From NCBI GenBank assembly GCA_944323485.1, contig CALUSR010000004.1, positions 124,001 to 188,000 on the forward strand: a DNA stretch of 64,000 bases, given 5' to 3'. The notes below the pieces were generated by a model, which saw only the letters and a list, made by a program, of their open reading frames with translations, was not told where the DNA came from and ran no database searches. This DNA is from Candidatus Gastranaerophilales bacterium (GTDB lineage: Bacteria > Cyanobacteriota > Vampirovibrionia > Gastranaerophilales > CAJFVJ01). This document shows, piece after piece, positions 50,596-59,611 of this stretch (position 1 is its first letter; every line of letters begins with the position of its first letter). The translations under genes were made by a program, and so were the position numbers.

Positions 50596-50731
50596 ATTTC
50601 CAAAGCCTTAAAGAAAGATTTTTACAAAAGATATTATAGGATAAAAAAACAAAATCATCTATTTGAACCATTTTCTCTTCTTTTCAAGGGAGGGCTATAT
50701 GTTGTATAATAGGGCACAAAAGGAGGCTGTT

Positions 50732-51670
50732 ATGGAAAAAAGCAAGCAAAAATACAGATTAGTAACAAGAAGTGATTTCGATGGTTTGGTTTGTGCCGTA
50801 CTTTTGAAAGAACTTGATTTAATTAACGATATAAAGTTCGTACATCCGAAAGATATGCAGGATGGGAAAATAGAAATAACAAATATGGATATCACAACAA
50901 ATCTGCCCTATGTAGACGGTGTCCATCTTGCATTTGACCACCATTTGAGCGAAACAATCAGAGCAAACGGCAAAAAATCAAATCATATCATTTATCCGGA
51001 TGCTCCATCAGCAGCTCGTGTTGTATATAACTACTATGGCGGCGAAAATCGTTTTCCAAGAGCCTGGGATCAGATGATGCTCGCAGTTGATAAAGCTGAT
51101 GCCGCTCAATTTACCGTTGACGAAATTCTTAATCCGAAAGATTGGGTTTTATTGAATTATTTGATGGATCCAAGAACCGGTCTCGGACGATTCAGAGATT
51201 TCAGAATTTCGAACTATTCATTGATGATGGAATTGATTGATTACTGCAAAAATCATACAATCGATGAAATTATGAAAGTTCCAGATGTACAGGAGAGAAT
51301 TAAGTTATATTTTGAGCAGGCTGAAGAATTTAAAGCTCAAATAGAAAGATGTTCAAAAATTTATGGAAATCTGATTGTTCTTGATTTGAAAAACGAAGAA
51401 GTTATCCACGCCGGAAACAGATTTATGATTTATGCGCTCCATCCTGAGTGTAATATATCTATCCACTGTATGTGGGGGCTTAAAAAGCAAAATACCGTGT
51501 TTGCTGTCGGAAAATCAATTGTCAACAGAACATCGAAAACAAATATCGGTGAACTTATGCTGAAATACGGCGGCGGCGGACACGTCAACGCCGGAACATG
51601 TCAGGTTGATAATGATAAAGCCGACGATGTTTTGAAAGAGTTAATCAAAAAGATTAACGCAGACGGATAA
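50732..51670 (+). CDS. DHH-family phosphoesterase
   Basis: 312 aa from the ATG at 50732, AGGAGG seven bases upstream; the earlier frame from 50663 is unsupported. DHH motif I TRSDFDGLVCAVLL, motif III FDHHLSETI, and the C-terminal GGGGHVNAGTCQV (DHHA1-like). It resembles exopolyphosphatase/oligoribonuclease-like proteins. Substrate unresolved. Ends before a clear terminator (51694-51724). Confidence 0.85.
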   Translation: MEKSKQKYRLVTRSDFDGLVCAVLLKELDLINDIKFVHPKDMQDGKIEITNMDITTNLPYVDGVHLAFDHHLSETIRANGKKSNHIIYPDAPSAARVVYNYYGGENRFPRAWDQMMLAVDKADAAQFTVDEILNPKDWVLLNYLMDPRTGLGRFRDFRISNYSLMMELIDYCKNHTIDEIMKVPDVQERIKLYFEQAEEFKAQIERCSKIYGNLIVLDLKNEEVIHAGNRFMIYALHPECNISIHCMWGLKKQNTVFAVGKSIVNRTSKTNIGELMLKYGGGGHVNAGTCQVDNDKADDVLKELIKKINADG

Positions 51671-51693
51671 AAATAGGTAAACAAGAAGAAAAA

Positions 51694-51724
51694 GAACTGT
51701 CTGAAAACAGACAGTCCTTTTTTT
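51694..51724 (+). terminator. Rho-independent terminator
   Basis: ACTGTCTG-AAAA-CAGACAGT hairpin, then a T-run. It ends the DHH gene. Confidence 0.88.
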
Positions 51725-51857
51725 GCATAAGATTCTTTGCTTACGCTTAACAAAATGTAATAAAAATTATATAGTAAAGCAATAATTTTTATTTGTATGT
51801 TTTTATAAAAATATAAATTATTTAGTATGATATTAGAGAAAAAAGAGGAGAAAACAC

Positions 51858-52253
51858 ATGGGAAACTTTATTTCAAACATCGGTAATACACTTGCTAATA
51901 ATACTGCTATCGGCAGAATGGTTACTAAAGGTGAAAACTTTATGGAAGCACATGTCAATGCAAGCAAAGAAAATTTAGAGGGCATTGGAGAATCTGTTTC
52001 TGACCATACTATTCCTGGAAGAATGGCAACAAAAGGCGAAAATATTTTCGAAGCTCATGTTAATACATACAAAGAAAATGCAGGGCTTGCCGTACAAAAT
52101 TTAGCAGATTTAGGTGAAACTTTTGCAGACAGTACAGTATTTGGCCGAATGGCAACAAAAGGCGAAAATATTTTTGAAGCTCAGATGAATACATTCAAAG
52201 AAAATGCCGGTCTTGTAGGAGAAGTTATTGTAGACAATATGTCAGAAGCATAG
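51858..52253 (+). CDS. Three-repeat small protein, unknown
   Basis: 131 aa with a strong GAGGAG ribosome binding site. Three tandem units share GRMxTKGENxxEAxxNxxKEN: residues about 19-39, 54-74 and 96-116 (e.g. GRMATKGENIFEAHVN). The units vary in the tail (LADLGETFADSTV). No signal or membrane helix. I know of no family. Its isolated position and good ribosome binding site suggest high expression, possibly a structural or stress protein. Confidence 0.65.
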   Translation: MGNFISNIGNTLANNTAIGRMVTKGENFMEAHVNASKENLEGIGESVSDHTIPGRMATKGENIFEAHVNTYKENAGLAVQNLADLGETFADSTVFGRMATKGENIFEAQMNTFKENAGLVGEVIVDNMSEA

Positions 52254-52278
52254 AAGCATAAGCAAAATAATTTTATAG

Positions 52279-52308
52279 AAAAGAGGACTTCTTATGAAGT
52301 TCTCTTTT
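52279..52308. terminator. Bidirectional terminator overlapping the hydF 3' end
   Basis: AAAAGAGGACTTC-TTAT-GAAGTTCTCTTTT: 13-base arms with one G-T pair. It lies 25 bases after the repeat-protein stop and covers the last codons of hydF. Confidence 0.8.
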
Positions 52309-53509
52309 CGTTTATACTAAACGGCTTCAGCGCTCTATCAAGAATGCCTAAACACTTGGCAATAGTTATACCGTAGTTTGTAATAGGCACCCCCGAGTCA
52401 TAAGCTTTCATAATACGGGATAGTACTTCTCTTCTGTTGGTCATACAGGCGCCGCAGTGGATTATCAATTTGTAATCAGATAAATTCTCTGGGAAATCAT
52501 GACCTCTTGAATACTCAAAGATAAGTTCTTTTTGAGTATATTTTCTCAATAAATTCGGTATTTTTACCCTTGCAATATCATCTTCTATCTGATGATGGGT
52601 ACAAGACTCACTGATAAGTATTCTATCGCCGTTTTGAAGAGAGTCTATTGCGTTTGCTCCTTGGGCAAAAGATTTCAAATCACCCTTCAATCTGGCAAAA
52701 GCAATTGAAAAAGAAGTCAGCAAAACATCATGAGGTACAATCTCAGAAACTGTTTTGAAAGCCTGAGAGTCTGTTACAACAAGTTTTGGACGGATTTTTA
52801 GTATATCAAACGATTTGTTCAACTCAGTTTCTTTCACAACAAGGCAGATTGCATTTTTATCAAGTACATCCCTGATAGTTTGCACCTGAGGAAGAATAAG
52901 ACGCCCTCTCGGTGCTTCTTTATCAATCGGGGTTACAAGGAGGCAGATATCGCCTTCATTCAAGAAATCAGAAACTATTTGAGGATTATCAAGATATTCC
53001 TGAGGAACAGAGTCAATAATTTTCTTTTTCAATTCATTTATTGAAGCTTGGTCATTTGCTGAAACGGATATGACATTTGCTGTATAGTTTCTTATTTCTT
53101 CCAGTTTTTCAGGTTGAATATTTTTTATGTCGTTCTTGTTAATTACAACAACTGATGGTATTTTTCTTTTGGCAAATTCTTCAAATAACTCCTTTTCAAA
53201 ATTGCCAAAACCGTTATAATCACAAACAATCAAAGCCAAATCAGTACGTTCATAGGCTTGTTTTGTTTTTTCAATTCTCTTTTCACCGAGAGCACCTTCA
53301 TCGTCGATTCCTGCAGTATCTAGAAACAAAACAGGTCCTAAAGGGAGCATTTCCATTGATTTTTGAACTACATCAGTGGTTGTTCCTGCGATATCAGAAA
53401 CAATTGAGAGCTCCTGACCTGTCAATGAGTTTATAATACTTGATTTGCCTACATTCCTGCGTCCAAAAACGCCTATATGCAGCCTCATCCCTCTTTGAGT
53501 ATTATTCAA
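52292..53509 (-). CDS. hydF: HydF, [FeFe]-hydrogenase maturation GTPase
   Basis: 405 aa. GTPase domain: GRRNVGKSSIINSL (P-loop, residue 16 on), SDIAGTTTD, DTAGI and VVINKNDI. The C-terminal cluster domain has CTHH (about residue 308) and HCGAC, matching the C-x-H...HC-x2-C ligands of the [4Fe-4S] scaffold. It assembles the 2Fe H-cluster, with HydE and HydG elsewhere. It implies a hydrogen-evolving or -using anaerobe. Confidence 0.95.
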   Translation of the reverse strand: MNNTQRGMRLHIGVFGRRNVGKSSIINSLTGQELSIVSDIAGTTTDVVQKSMEMLPLGPVLFLDTAGIDDEGALGEKRIEKTKQAYERTDLALIVCDYNGFGNFEKELFEEFAKRKIPSVVVINKNDIKNIQPEKLEEIRNYTANVISVSANDQASINELKKKIIDSVPQEYLDNPQIVSDFLNEGDICLLVTPIDKEAPRGRLILPQVQTIRDVLDKNAICLVVKETELNKSFDILKIRPKLVVTDSQAFKTVSEIVPHDVLLTSFSIAFARLKGDLKSFAQGANAIDSLQNGDRILISESCTHHQIEDDIARVKIPNLLRKYTQKELIFEYSRGHDFPENLSDYKLIIHCGACMTNRREVLSRIMKAYDSGVPITNYGITIAKCLGILDRALKPFSINEKRTS

Positions 53510-53582
53510 TATTTATACCCTCTCTTCTTTGTTTAATATCCTTATTATAGGAGTAATACATCCTTTTGTCAGCAAAAATATT

Positions 53583-53603
53583 TGAGCCCTTTTTAAGGGC
53601 TCA
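53583..53603 (-). terminator. Possible terminator of the pilin operon
   Basis: TGAGCCCTT-TTT-AAGGGCTCA hairpin 15 bases after the last prepilin stop. On the minus strand the following tract is AAATATTTTTG, a weak T-run, so termination is less certain. Confidence 0.6.
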
Positions 53604-53617
53604 GTATAAATTTATTA

Positions 53618-55102
53618 TTATCTTAGAGATACATCAATCATTCGACAGATTCTTCTTTTGCGTGCCTGATTGTAAGCATTGGCATCATTCAATCTGCAAT
53701 AATTATTATTGGAAATAACTGTTATTCTATCTATAAGGTTGTTTTCTTCAAGATAGCGTCTGTCATTTTCGTTGATAGCAGCAAGCCTTCTTTGGACACA
53801 TCTTTTTGTCTCGGCTTCATCAATTCCGTCTAGTGCTCCTCCCGTGCAGGTATCAACACCGCATTGAGCAGGATTAGTAAAATCATTCCTATGATGAGTT
53901 CTGAAAGATATAAACTCCAGTCTGTTTTTGACAGCAAGCGCCCTTCTATAAGGTATTTTGAAGAACAAAACATTTGCATCATTCATCTGTTTTTGTCTGT
54001 AATCAGGGATAGCTATTGTTTTTGCCTGAGTTTGACCGTTTTCATCAGTTTCTGTTGCTACTACATTATCTTGAAAACCAACCCGGCAAGCCATACCGAA
54101 TTCACAGAAGCTTCCGTTTACATCATTTATTATAACCGGTTCAACGAAATTCAAAGCTGTAGATTGTTCTGATACCGGAGTTTTACCATTGTTTGTTGTT
54201 GTAAAATAATTCAGCGTATCTGTATTATGAAACTGCAAAGGCTCGTCGCCTTTATTTTTATTACGAATATCACAGTCATTGCAATCATTTATGCCATGTT
54301 CGATAACATCAGCAAGCAAGTCTACGTGTGTTCTATAGGCATCATCAACAGAATCAACAATAACATCAACGGTAACCATATCGGCCGCTACACCGTAAGG
54401 TGTAATACGAGTGCCGTCTGCACCCGCTACTGTTTCAATCATCGGTTCCACGTCACCATTTTCATAAATATTAAATCCAAAATGATCCACGGGACCATCC
54501 GGAGAGGCTAAATTCCCATTTTTGTCTATCTCGCCTTTAGATCTGAACATAGGGGTGTCATTTGCATCCTGTTTGATAGAAACATAGACTTTTATGCATT
54601 GACGACCATCCCAGCAGGTAGTAGGAGCATTTGAAAGTCCTATAATATACATTTCATTGCCGATATCACCGCCGCCTCTTTGTTGTCTATTGTCTACCGT
54701 ACGAGTCACCGAACACCACTGGGCGCTGTCTCTTGTCGGGTTTGCTATCTTTTTGAACGCATCACAATAAGAACCATTGCCGGTACCGCCAAATGCAGGG
54801 AGTTTTTTATCCCCTGGGATAAAACTGTTTTCTACATCAAGATTTTCACCATTATTATAAGCGGAATCATCAGTATATCCTGATCTTTTTTCCTGAGGAT
54901 TACGGGCAAGAATTTCGGCATTTATTGTCTTTAGGTTGTTATACATAGTCTGCGGTAATTTTCTCTGCGCATAATCTTTGCTCATCAGCCTGACAGCAAT
55001 TAAGCCAAAAGCTACCAAAATACCGATTATTACAATAACGACCAGCAACTCCATCAGAGTCATACCGCTTTTTTTGTTGTTATATTTTATCAAAATATTC
55101 AC
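53618..55102 (-). CDS. Prepilin-like protein, Cys-rich, last of the pilin operon
   Basis: 494 aa. Class III leader SGMTLMELLVVIVIIGILVA with Gly before the cleavage site and Glu5. The mature protein has no S74 domain. The long globular part is Cys-rich (about 17 Cys), with an Asn/Asp-rich core (NDCNDCDIRNKNKGD). The starts are close: 3 bases after the previous stop. It may be a minor pilin for the filament tip. No match to a known family beyond the leader. Confidence 0.82.
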   Translation of the reverse strand: MNILIKYNNKKSGMTLMELLVVIVIIGILVAFGLIAVRLMSKDYAQRKLPQTMYNNLKTINAEILARNPQEKRSGYTDDSAYNNGENLDVENSFIPGDKKLPAFGGTGNGSYCDAFKKIANPTRDSAQWCSVTRTVDNRQQRGGGDIGNEMYIIGLSNAPTTCWDGRQCIKVYVSIKQDANDTPMFRSKGEIDKNGNLASPDGPVDHFGFNIYENGDVEPMIETVAGADGTRITPYGVAADMVTVDVIVDSVDDAYRTHVDLLADVIEHGINDCNDCDIRNKNKGDEPLQFHNTDTLNYFTTTNNGKTPVSEQSTALNFVEPVIINDVNGSFCEFGMACRVGFQDNVVATETDENGQTQAKTIAIPDYRQKQMNDANVLFFKIPYRRALAVKNRLEFISFRTHHRNDFTNPAQCGVDTCTGGALDGIDEAETKRCVQRRLAAINENDRRYLEENNLIDRITVISNNNYCRLNDANAYNQARKRRICRMIDVSLR

Positions 55103-55105
55103 CTC

Positions 55106-56614
55106 TTATTTGATTAATTTTTCTTCAAGTTTAGATATTCTTGCTTCAAGCTCATCTTCCTGCTTATCAAGCTCTTTTACTGCGTTTACCATAGCCATAT
55201 CAATATATTGATACTGAACACCATAGTAACCGTTATTTTCAATAACGACAGCTTCCGGAATAACTTTTTTCAAGTCCTGAGCGATTACTCCGACATGTCT
55301 TTTTGAGCCGATTTTTTCATCTTTCATATAATAAGTTACGGGTTTTATTTTGAGAATTTCCTCTAAACCCCTTTCATAATTACCTTTTATATCTTTCATT
55401 CTTGCATCTGAATAAGTAATTTTTGCTTTTGCTTGAATATTATTTGCATGAAGGTTTCTTGTCCACATTATATAATATGCTGTTGTGGTTGAATTAAAGA
55501 CGGCACTGGCGGCTGCAGTTCTTGCCGTATCAGGATACATCAACAAAAGCGGTGTTTTATAAAGTGTAGACTGCGATTGTTCTCCCAATATATTTTGTTC
55601 AGGAGATGTTGTAGGTCCGTTTGAAATAAGAATCATACCGTTGACATTATCAGTTCCCCTAGGAGAAGCATTAGCTCCGATAAAAATATTGTAGTTCCCA
55701 GTTGAAATCCCTTGAGCAATAACACACTCATCTGCTGCGTCAATACCTGCACACAACCCTGGGTCACCTGTTGTCCAGTTATTTTCTCTAATTACTGCAC
55801 CTCCGGCATTAGCTCCGATAAAAATATTTCCGCTGCCTGCTGAAAGAGTTCTTCCTGCATTGTTTCCAACAAAAATATTGTCACTTCCGAGCTCAAGTCC
55901 TCCGCCTGCACCGCTTCCGACAGCGTAGTTGCCTTTGCCGGCTTCAACAAGAGCAAGAGCCTCGCTGCCAATTGCTACGTTTTGGAAATCATCATGATTT
56001 CCGCCTCCAACCTCATCAGTTCCCAATCTTGCAAGTGTATTTGAACCGATTGCAATATTTGCTTGACCGTTGGTAGTTGTATTTTGTCTAATAGAACTCA
56101 GAGCGTTTGTTCCGATTGCTATATTATTTTTAGCGGTGTCACTATCTTCAGATTCAAGACTTGATAGAACATTGCGCCCTATACCTATATTTGATCTTTG
56201 GTCAAACATAACCTTGCTCATATTTTTAAAGCTGTTGACTTCATATTCTTCCGCATCAAGAGGGATACCATCGCCGAGAATTCCGAGAACAGTCCAGTTG
56301 CTCACTGTCGACTGCAATATAACATCAGCTGTCCGCCCTTCCATAGTTTTGCTTCTCCATGGTGAGCCTTCAACAGTCAATCTGGCATCTTTTTCATTTG
56401 TACCGATTGAAACATCCTGTTCTCTCGGATTTGCCGATGAAGCGCTATAGCTAATATTATACGGCATAATACCGTAGTCCCATTTTTCGCTGGTATCAGA
56501 ATTTTTTTGTCTTGTTATCGCAGGCATTGTAAGAGCAAGTACAATACCGATTACAAGCATTGAAACCAATACTTCTACCAGTGTAAAACCTCTTTTTGCG
56601 TTTTTATTTATCAT
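55106..56614 (-). CDS. Prepilin fused to YadA-like beta-roll and S74 intramolecular chaperone (C)
   Basis: 502 aa from the ATG at 56614 (AAGGA upstream). Class III leader RGFTLVEVLVSMLVIGIVLA. Then SIGTNEKDARLTV, and many repeats with NIAIGxNAL (NNIAIGTNALSSIRQ, ANIAIGSNTLARLG, NIFVGNNAG). Near residue 402 is SDARMK, the self-cleavage site (Ser402, Lys407), followed by the chaperone (VGVIAQDLKKVIPEA, VQYQYIDMAMVNAVKEL) and a coiled-coil end. S74 domains release themselves after trimerisation of phage tail-spikes; combined with a pilin leader this is unusual. Confidence 0.85.
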   Translation of the reverse strand: MINKNAKRGFTLVEVLVSMLVIGIVLALTMPAITRQKNSDTSEKWDYGIMPYNISYSASSANPREQDVSIGTNEKDARLTVEGSPWRSKTMEGRTADVILQSTVSNWTVLGILGDGIPLDAEEYEVNSFKNMSKVMFDQRSNIGIGRNVLSSLESEDSDTAKNNIAIGTNALSSIRQNTTTNGQANIAIGSNTLARLGTDEVGGGNHDDFQNVAIGSEALALVEAGKGNYAVGSGAGGGLELGSDNIFVGNNAGRTLSAGSGNIFIGANAGGAVIRENNWTTGDPGLCAGIDAADECVIAQGISTGNYNIFIGANASPRGTDNVNGMILISNGPTTSPEQNILGEQSQSTLYKTPLLLMYPDTARTAAASAVFNSTTTAYYIMWTRNLHANNIQAKAKITYSDARMKDIKGNYERGLEEILKIKPVTYYMKDEKIGSKRHVGVIAQDLKKVIPEAVVIENNGYYGVQYQYIDMAMVNAVKELDKQEDELEARISKLEEKLIK

Positions 56615-56647
56615 CAAAAGTATCCTTTTTTATTAAATAATATTTAC

Positions 56648-58075
56648 TCATTGACATGCACAAGTTTTTGATTCAGATACAATTTTTTTGAGTTTTTCAA
56701 CTCTTTGCTTCAACTCTTTGTTTCTTTTTTGCAGGTCTTTTACGGCATTTAGAGTTGCCATATTTATATAATTATAATTAACCATATAAATATCTTTTTT
56801 ACCTCTTGTCGTAACTGCATCAGGAAAGACACTTTTTATTTCCTGTGCAATAACTCCCGAAGATTCAAGACCGTCAGGTCCGTCTGATTTATATTTGTAT
56901 CTGTAGACAGATATTTTTTCCAGGTCATCAAGAGATTTTTTGTATTCACCGACTATATTTTTATATCTTTTATCTGAAAGTTCGTATTCCTTAAGGCTTG
57001 ATGTATTTGTATATACATTGTTAGCTTCAACATCAGCATACCTTATGGTGGTAGTATTACCGTTTACATCTATCACACCGCCTACAATACGACCTTTCGC
57101 TGTTTGGCGCAAAGAATTACCATCCATTGCCCCCCAAACCGGTTTCCCTGTCTCTTCTGAGTACTGTGGGGCATTCGGATACTGTATCAAATTATTTATT
57201 CCTGAGACATAAGAACCTGTTTGAGTTTCTGAACCGTAGCTGCCGATTACTATTCTGCCTGAGCCGCTGGAACCGTAATAACTCGCATAGTTGCCGATTA
57301 CAATATTGCCGCTATGCGAGCCGCTTGTACAGGAAGAATTTCCTATACAAATATTTTCACACCTAAGACTATTGTTTTCACCTGCGCTATCACCTATGAG
57401 AATATTTCTATATGAGCTAGTTTTAATATCATTACCATCGTCGGTAATATGATTAGAAACTATGTAATTTCTAGACAAGGTTGAATAATTATAAGGTGCA
57501 TTCTCTGCGATATTACCTCCGATGATAACATTCCCCTGTGTTCTAATCGCATCTTTATAGGTATTTTCTCCAATAATAACGTTATCTGCAGAATTTTCCA
57601 TATTTCTCATTGCATTCACGCCAATCGCAACAGAGTTGGTCGGAGATATATTGTCAATACCAAGATTGTTTGCAGCCCCCGCACCTATTGCAATTGATGT
57701 ACCGTCTCTTGTTGTTGCGGCAAGGCGTCCTACTTCGTTCAAATTGCTGTCAGCAAACACAAAGTTGACAGAATGATCACCTGTGTTGTTGGCTGCCCGA
57801 ATTGTCATTACAGGTGTTGTAGGTCTGTCTTCGTAGCCTCTGACATGAAGTCTTGTTCTAGGTGTTGTTGTACCTATTCCGACTTTCAAATTATCTTTCG
57901 GAGAACCATAAAAAACATCAGCCCCGCTTTGATTTCTGTTCCATTTCTCGATATGACCGTAGTTTTTCTGAACGGTAAGAATGGGAACCGAGGCAACCAT
58001 TACCACACATGATATTACAAGTGCAAGCAGCACTTCCATTATTGTAAAACCGTGTTTATTTTGATAATTCATCAT
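56648..58075 (-). CDS. Prepilin fused to beta-roll repeats and S74 intramolecular chaperone (B)
   Basis: 475 aa. Class III leader HGFTIMEVLLALVISCVVMV. Then VGIGTTTPRTRLHV, the tail-fibre-like opening of S74 proteins, and repeats (NSVAIGVNAM, NVIIGENTYK, NILIGDSAG, NICIGNSSC, NIVIGNYAS). Cleavage Ser367-Lys372 in SDKRYK; then SGVIAQEIKSVFPDA and YNYINMATLNAVKDLQ; the end is KTCACQ. The ATG pair (58075, 58072) follows the previous stop by one base. Part of a trimeric fibre candidate. Confidence 0.85.
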   Translation of the reverse strand: MMNYQNKHGFTIMEVLLALVISCVVMVASVPILTVQKNYGHIEKWNRNQSGADVFYGSPKDNLKVGIGTTTPRTRLHVRGYEDRPTTPVMTIRAANNTGDHSVNFVFADSNLNEVGRLAATTRDGTSIAIGAGAANNLGIDNISPTNSVAIGVNAMRNMENSADNVIIGENTYKDAIRTQGNVIIGGNIAENAPYNYSTLSRNYIVSNHITDDGNDIKTSSYRNILIGDSAGENNSLRCENICIGNSSCTSGSHSGNIVIGNYASYYGSSGSGRIVIGSYGSETQTGSYVSGINNLIQYPNAPQYSEETGKPVWGAMDGNSLRQTAKGRIVGGVIDVNGNTTTIRYADVEANNVYTNTSSLKEYELSDKRYKNIVGEYKKSLDDLEKISVYRYKYKSDGPDGLESSGVIAQEIKSVFPDAVTTRGKKDIYMVNYNYINMATLNAVKDLQKRNKELKQRVEKLKKIVSESKTCACQ

Positions 58076-58076
58076 A

Positions 58077-59486
58077 TTATTTCAACCTTATAAAACTGAG
58101 AAATTTATCAAACAGAGATTGTTTTTTACAGCTGCATAAAGAAAAAGAGGGGTCGTTTACCTGTTTTTCGAGTTCATCAAGTTCTGCGCTAAGTGCATCA
58201 TTTTCTTTCTTGATATCTTTTGCAGCATTGACCATTGCCATATTTATATATTCATAATTTACGACATATCTGTTTTCTTCATTCAAAGAAACAGCCTCGG
58301 GCATAATTTTTTTCAAATCCTGAGCGAGGATACCGACTTTCATCGGTTCACCTTTTTCATCAGATTTATAAAAGAAGTTGTATGTTTTGAGATTTGCAAG
58401 TTCTTCTATGCTATTTGTATAAGGTTTTATGTCTTTTTTGAGGCGGACATCAGAGGTCCCCACGTTAATTCTGTAATATAAAACCCCGCTGTTAGCACCG
58501 GCTCCTCTTATATTGAAGCTTGAGGTTTTAAAATAGAGGTCTTCTTTATCAAAATTGCCGTTGTTTGGTGAAAAACGCCCTACAATTTTATCACCGATAT
58601 TCAAATAAGCTCCGCCGGCAACAGGTGCAGTAACACCGGAAGGCTGACCAATATCTTCTCCGATAAAGACATTCCCCCCATTTGCACTGCCCGTTGATTG
58701 AAGAAGATGTTCACCTGTAGATAGGAAAACGTTATATTGGGTATTAATAGATTTATTGATTTGACCTATTGAGACGTTACTGTTCCCGCATATATTTTGA
58801 GAATTCAGTGTAGCAATAGTAACATTATTCTCAACATTGTTGCAGCTTGCCATTGCATCAGCTCCAAGAGCAACGTTGTTGCTGCCTGTTTGAAGATTTC
58901 TCAAAGCATCATGGCCTATTGCAATGTTTCCTGTTCCGTCACGAAGATTTCGAAGGGTTCTATATCCGAGAGCTATATTGTTTTGAGTTCTTAGATAGTC
59001 GCTGTTTTCATCAGCTGCATTTCCTTCTGCTGATGCGTTAATATTACGATTTAGAGCTTCTTCACCAAAGCCTATGTTGTTTACTTCAGAGTTCAAATAA
59101 AAATCAACATTACGTGCGTTTATACTAAAGCGGAGAAGCGGTGCCCTTGTAGTTGATTCTAATATCATATCGGCACCTTTTTTCTGAACATTTTGTCCGT
59201 CTGTGGTGCAGTAATCACCATCAGCACAGTCATCTATAATTCGTTTGGCGCTTACGACATGCAATCTTGCCTTCGGATAAGGTGTTCCTATACCTACATT
59301 GCTTGAATTTGATCTTGTTCCGAAAAAGACATTAAGATTGTTTGAATACAGCCATTTTTCTCCACCTCCGCTTTGTTTTTTTACGGTAAGCCATGGCACG
59401 GCAACAGCCATAAGAATAGCCGTTACCAGTAAAATAACAAGAGCTTCTATCAAAGAAAAGCCTCTTTGGCATTTTTTATTATTCAT
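58077..59486 (-). CDS. Prepilin fused to beta-roll repeats and S74 intramolecular chaperone (A)
   Basis: 469 aa from the ATG at 59486; an upstream frame to 59543 is not protein-like. Class III leader RGFSLIEALVILLVTAILMA. Then NVGIGTPYPKARLHV and repeats (NNIALGYRTL, GNIAIGHDAL, NNVALGADAM, NVFIGEDIG). Cleavage Ser345-Lys350 in SDVRLK; then VGILAQDLKKIMPEA and YEYINMAMVNAAKDI; a Cys pair (LCSC) and a hydrophobic end follow. First gene of the operon, behind a good promoter (59525-59553). Confidence 0.85.
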   Translation of the reverse strand: MNNKKCQRGFSLIEALVILLVTAILMAVAVPWLTVKKQSGGGEKWLYSNNLNVFFGTRSNSSNVGIGTPYPKARLHVVSAKRIIDDCADGDYCTTDGQNVQKKGADMILESTTRAPLLRFSINARNVDFYLNSEVNNIGFGEEALNRNINASAEGNAADENSDYLRTQNNIALGYRTLRNLRDGTGNIAIGHDALRNLQTGSNNVALGADAMASCNNVENNVTIATLNSQNICGNSNVSIGQINKSINTQYNVFLSTGEHLLQSTGSANGGNVFIGEDIGQPSGVTAPVAGGAYLNIGDKIVGRFSPNNGNFDKEDLYFKTSSFNIRGAGANSGVLYYRINVGTSDVRLKKDIKPYTNSIEELANLKTYNFFYKSDEKGEPMKVGILAQDLKKIMPEAVSLNEENRYVVNYEYINMAMVNAAKDIKKENDALSAELDELEKQVNDPSFSLCSCKKQSLFDKFLSFIRLK

Positions 59487-59524
59487 ATTATAGAAATATC
59501 CCTTTTTCTGTATATATACATATA

Positions 59525-59553
59525 ATTTTAATAACGTACTCAAATTAAGACAA
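59525..59553 (-). promoter_or_regulatory. Promoter of the pilin operon
   Basis: Minus strand: TTGTCT (59548-59553), 17-base spacer, TAAAAT (59525-59530). It fits a sigma-70-type promoter, about 40 bases before the first start. Confidence 0.65.
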
Positions 59554-59611
59554 CAAATAATATTGCCATGGTTATTATCGACAGATTATTTCTCAACTTT
59601 AAGGATTTCAC

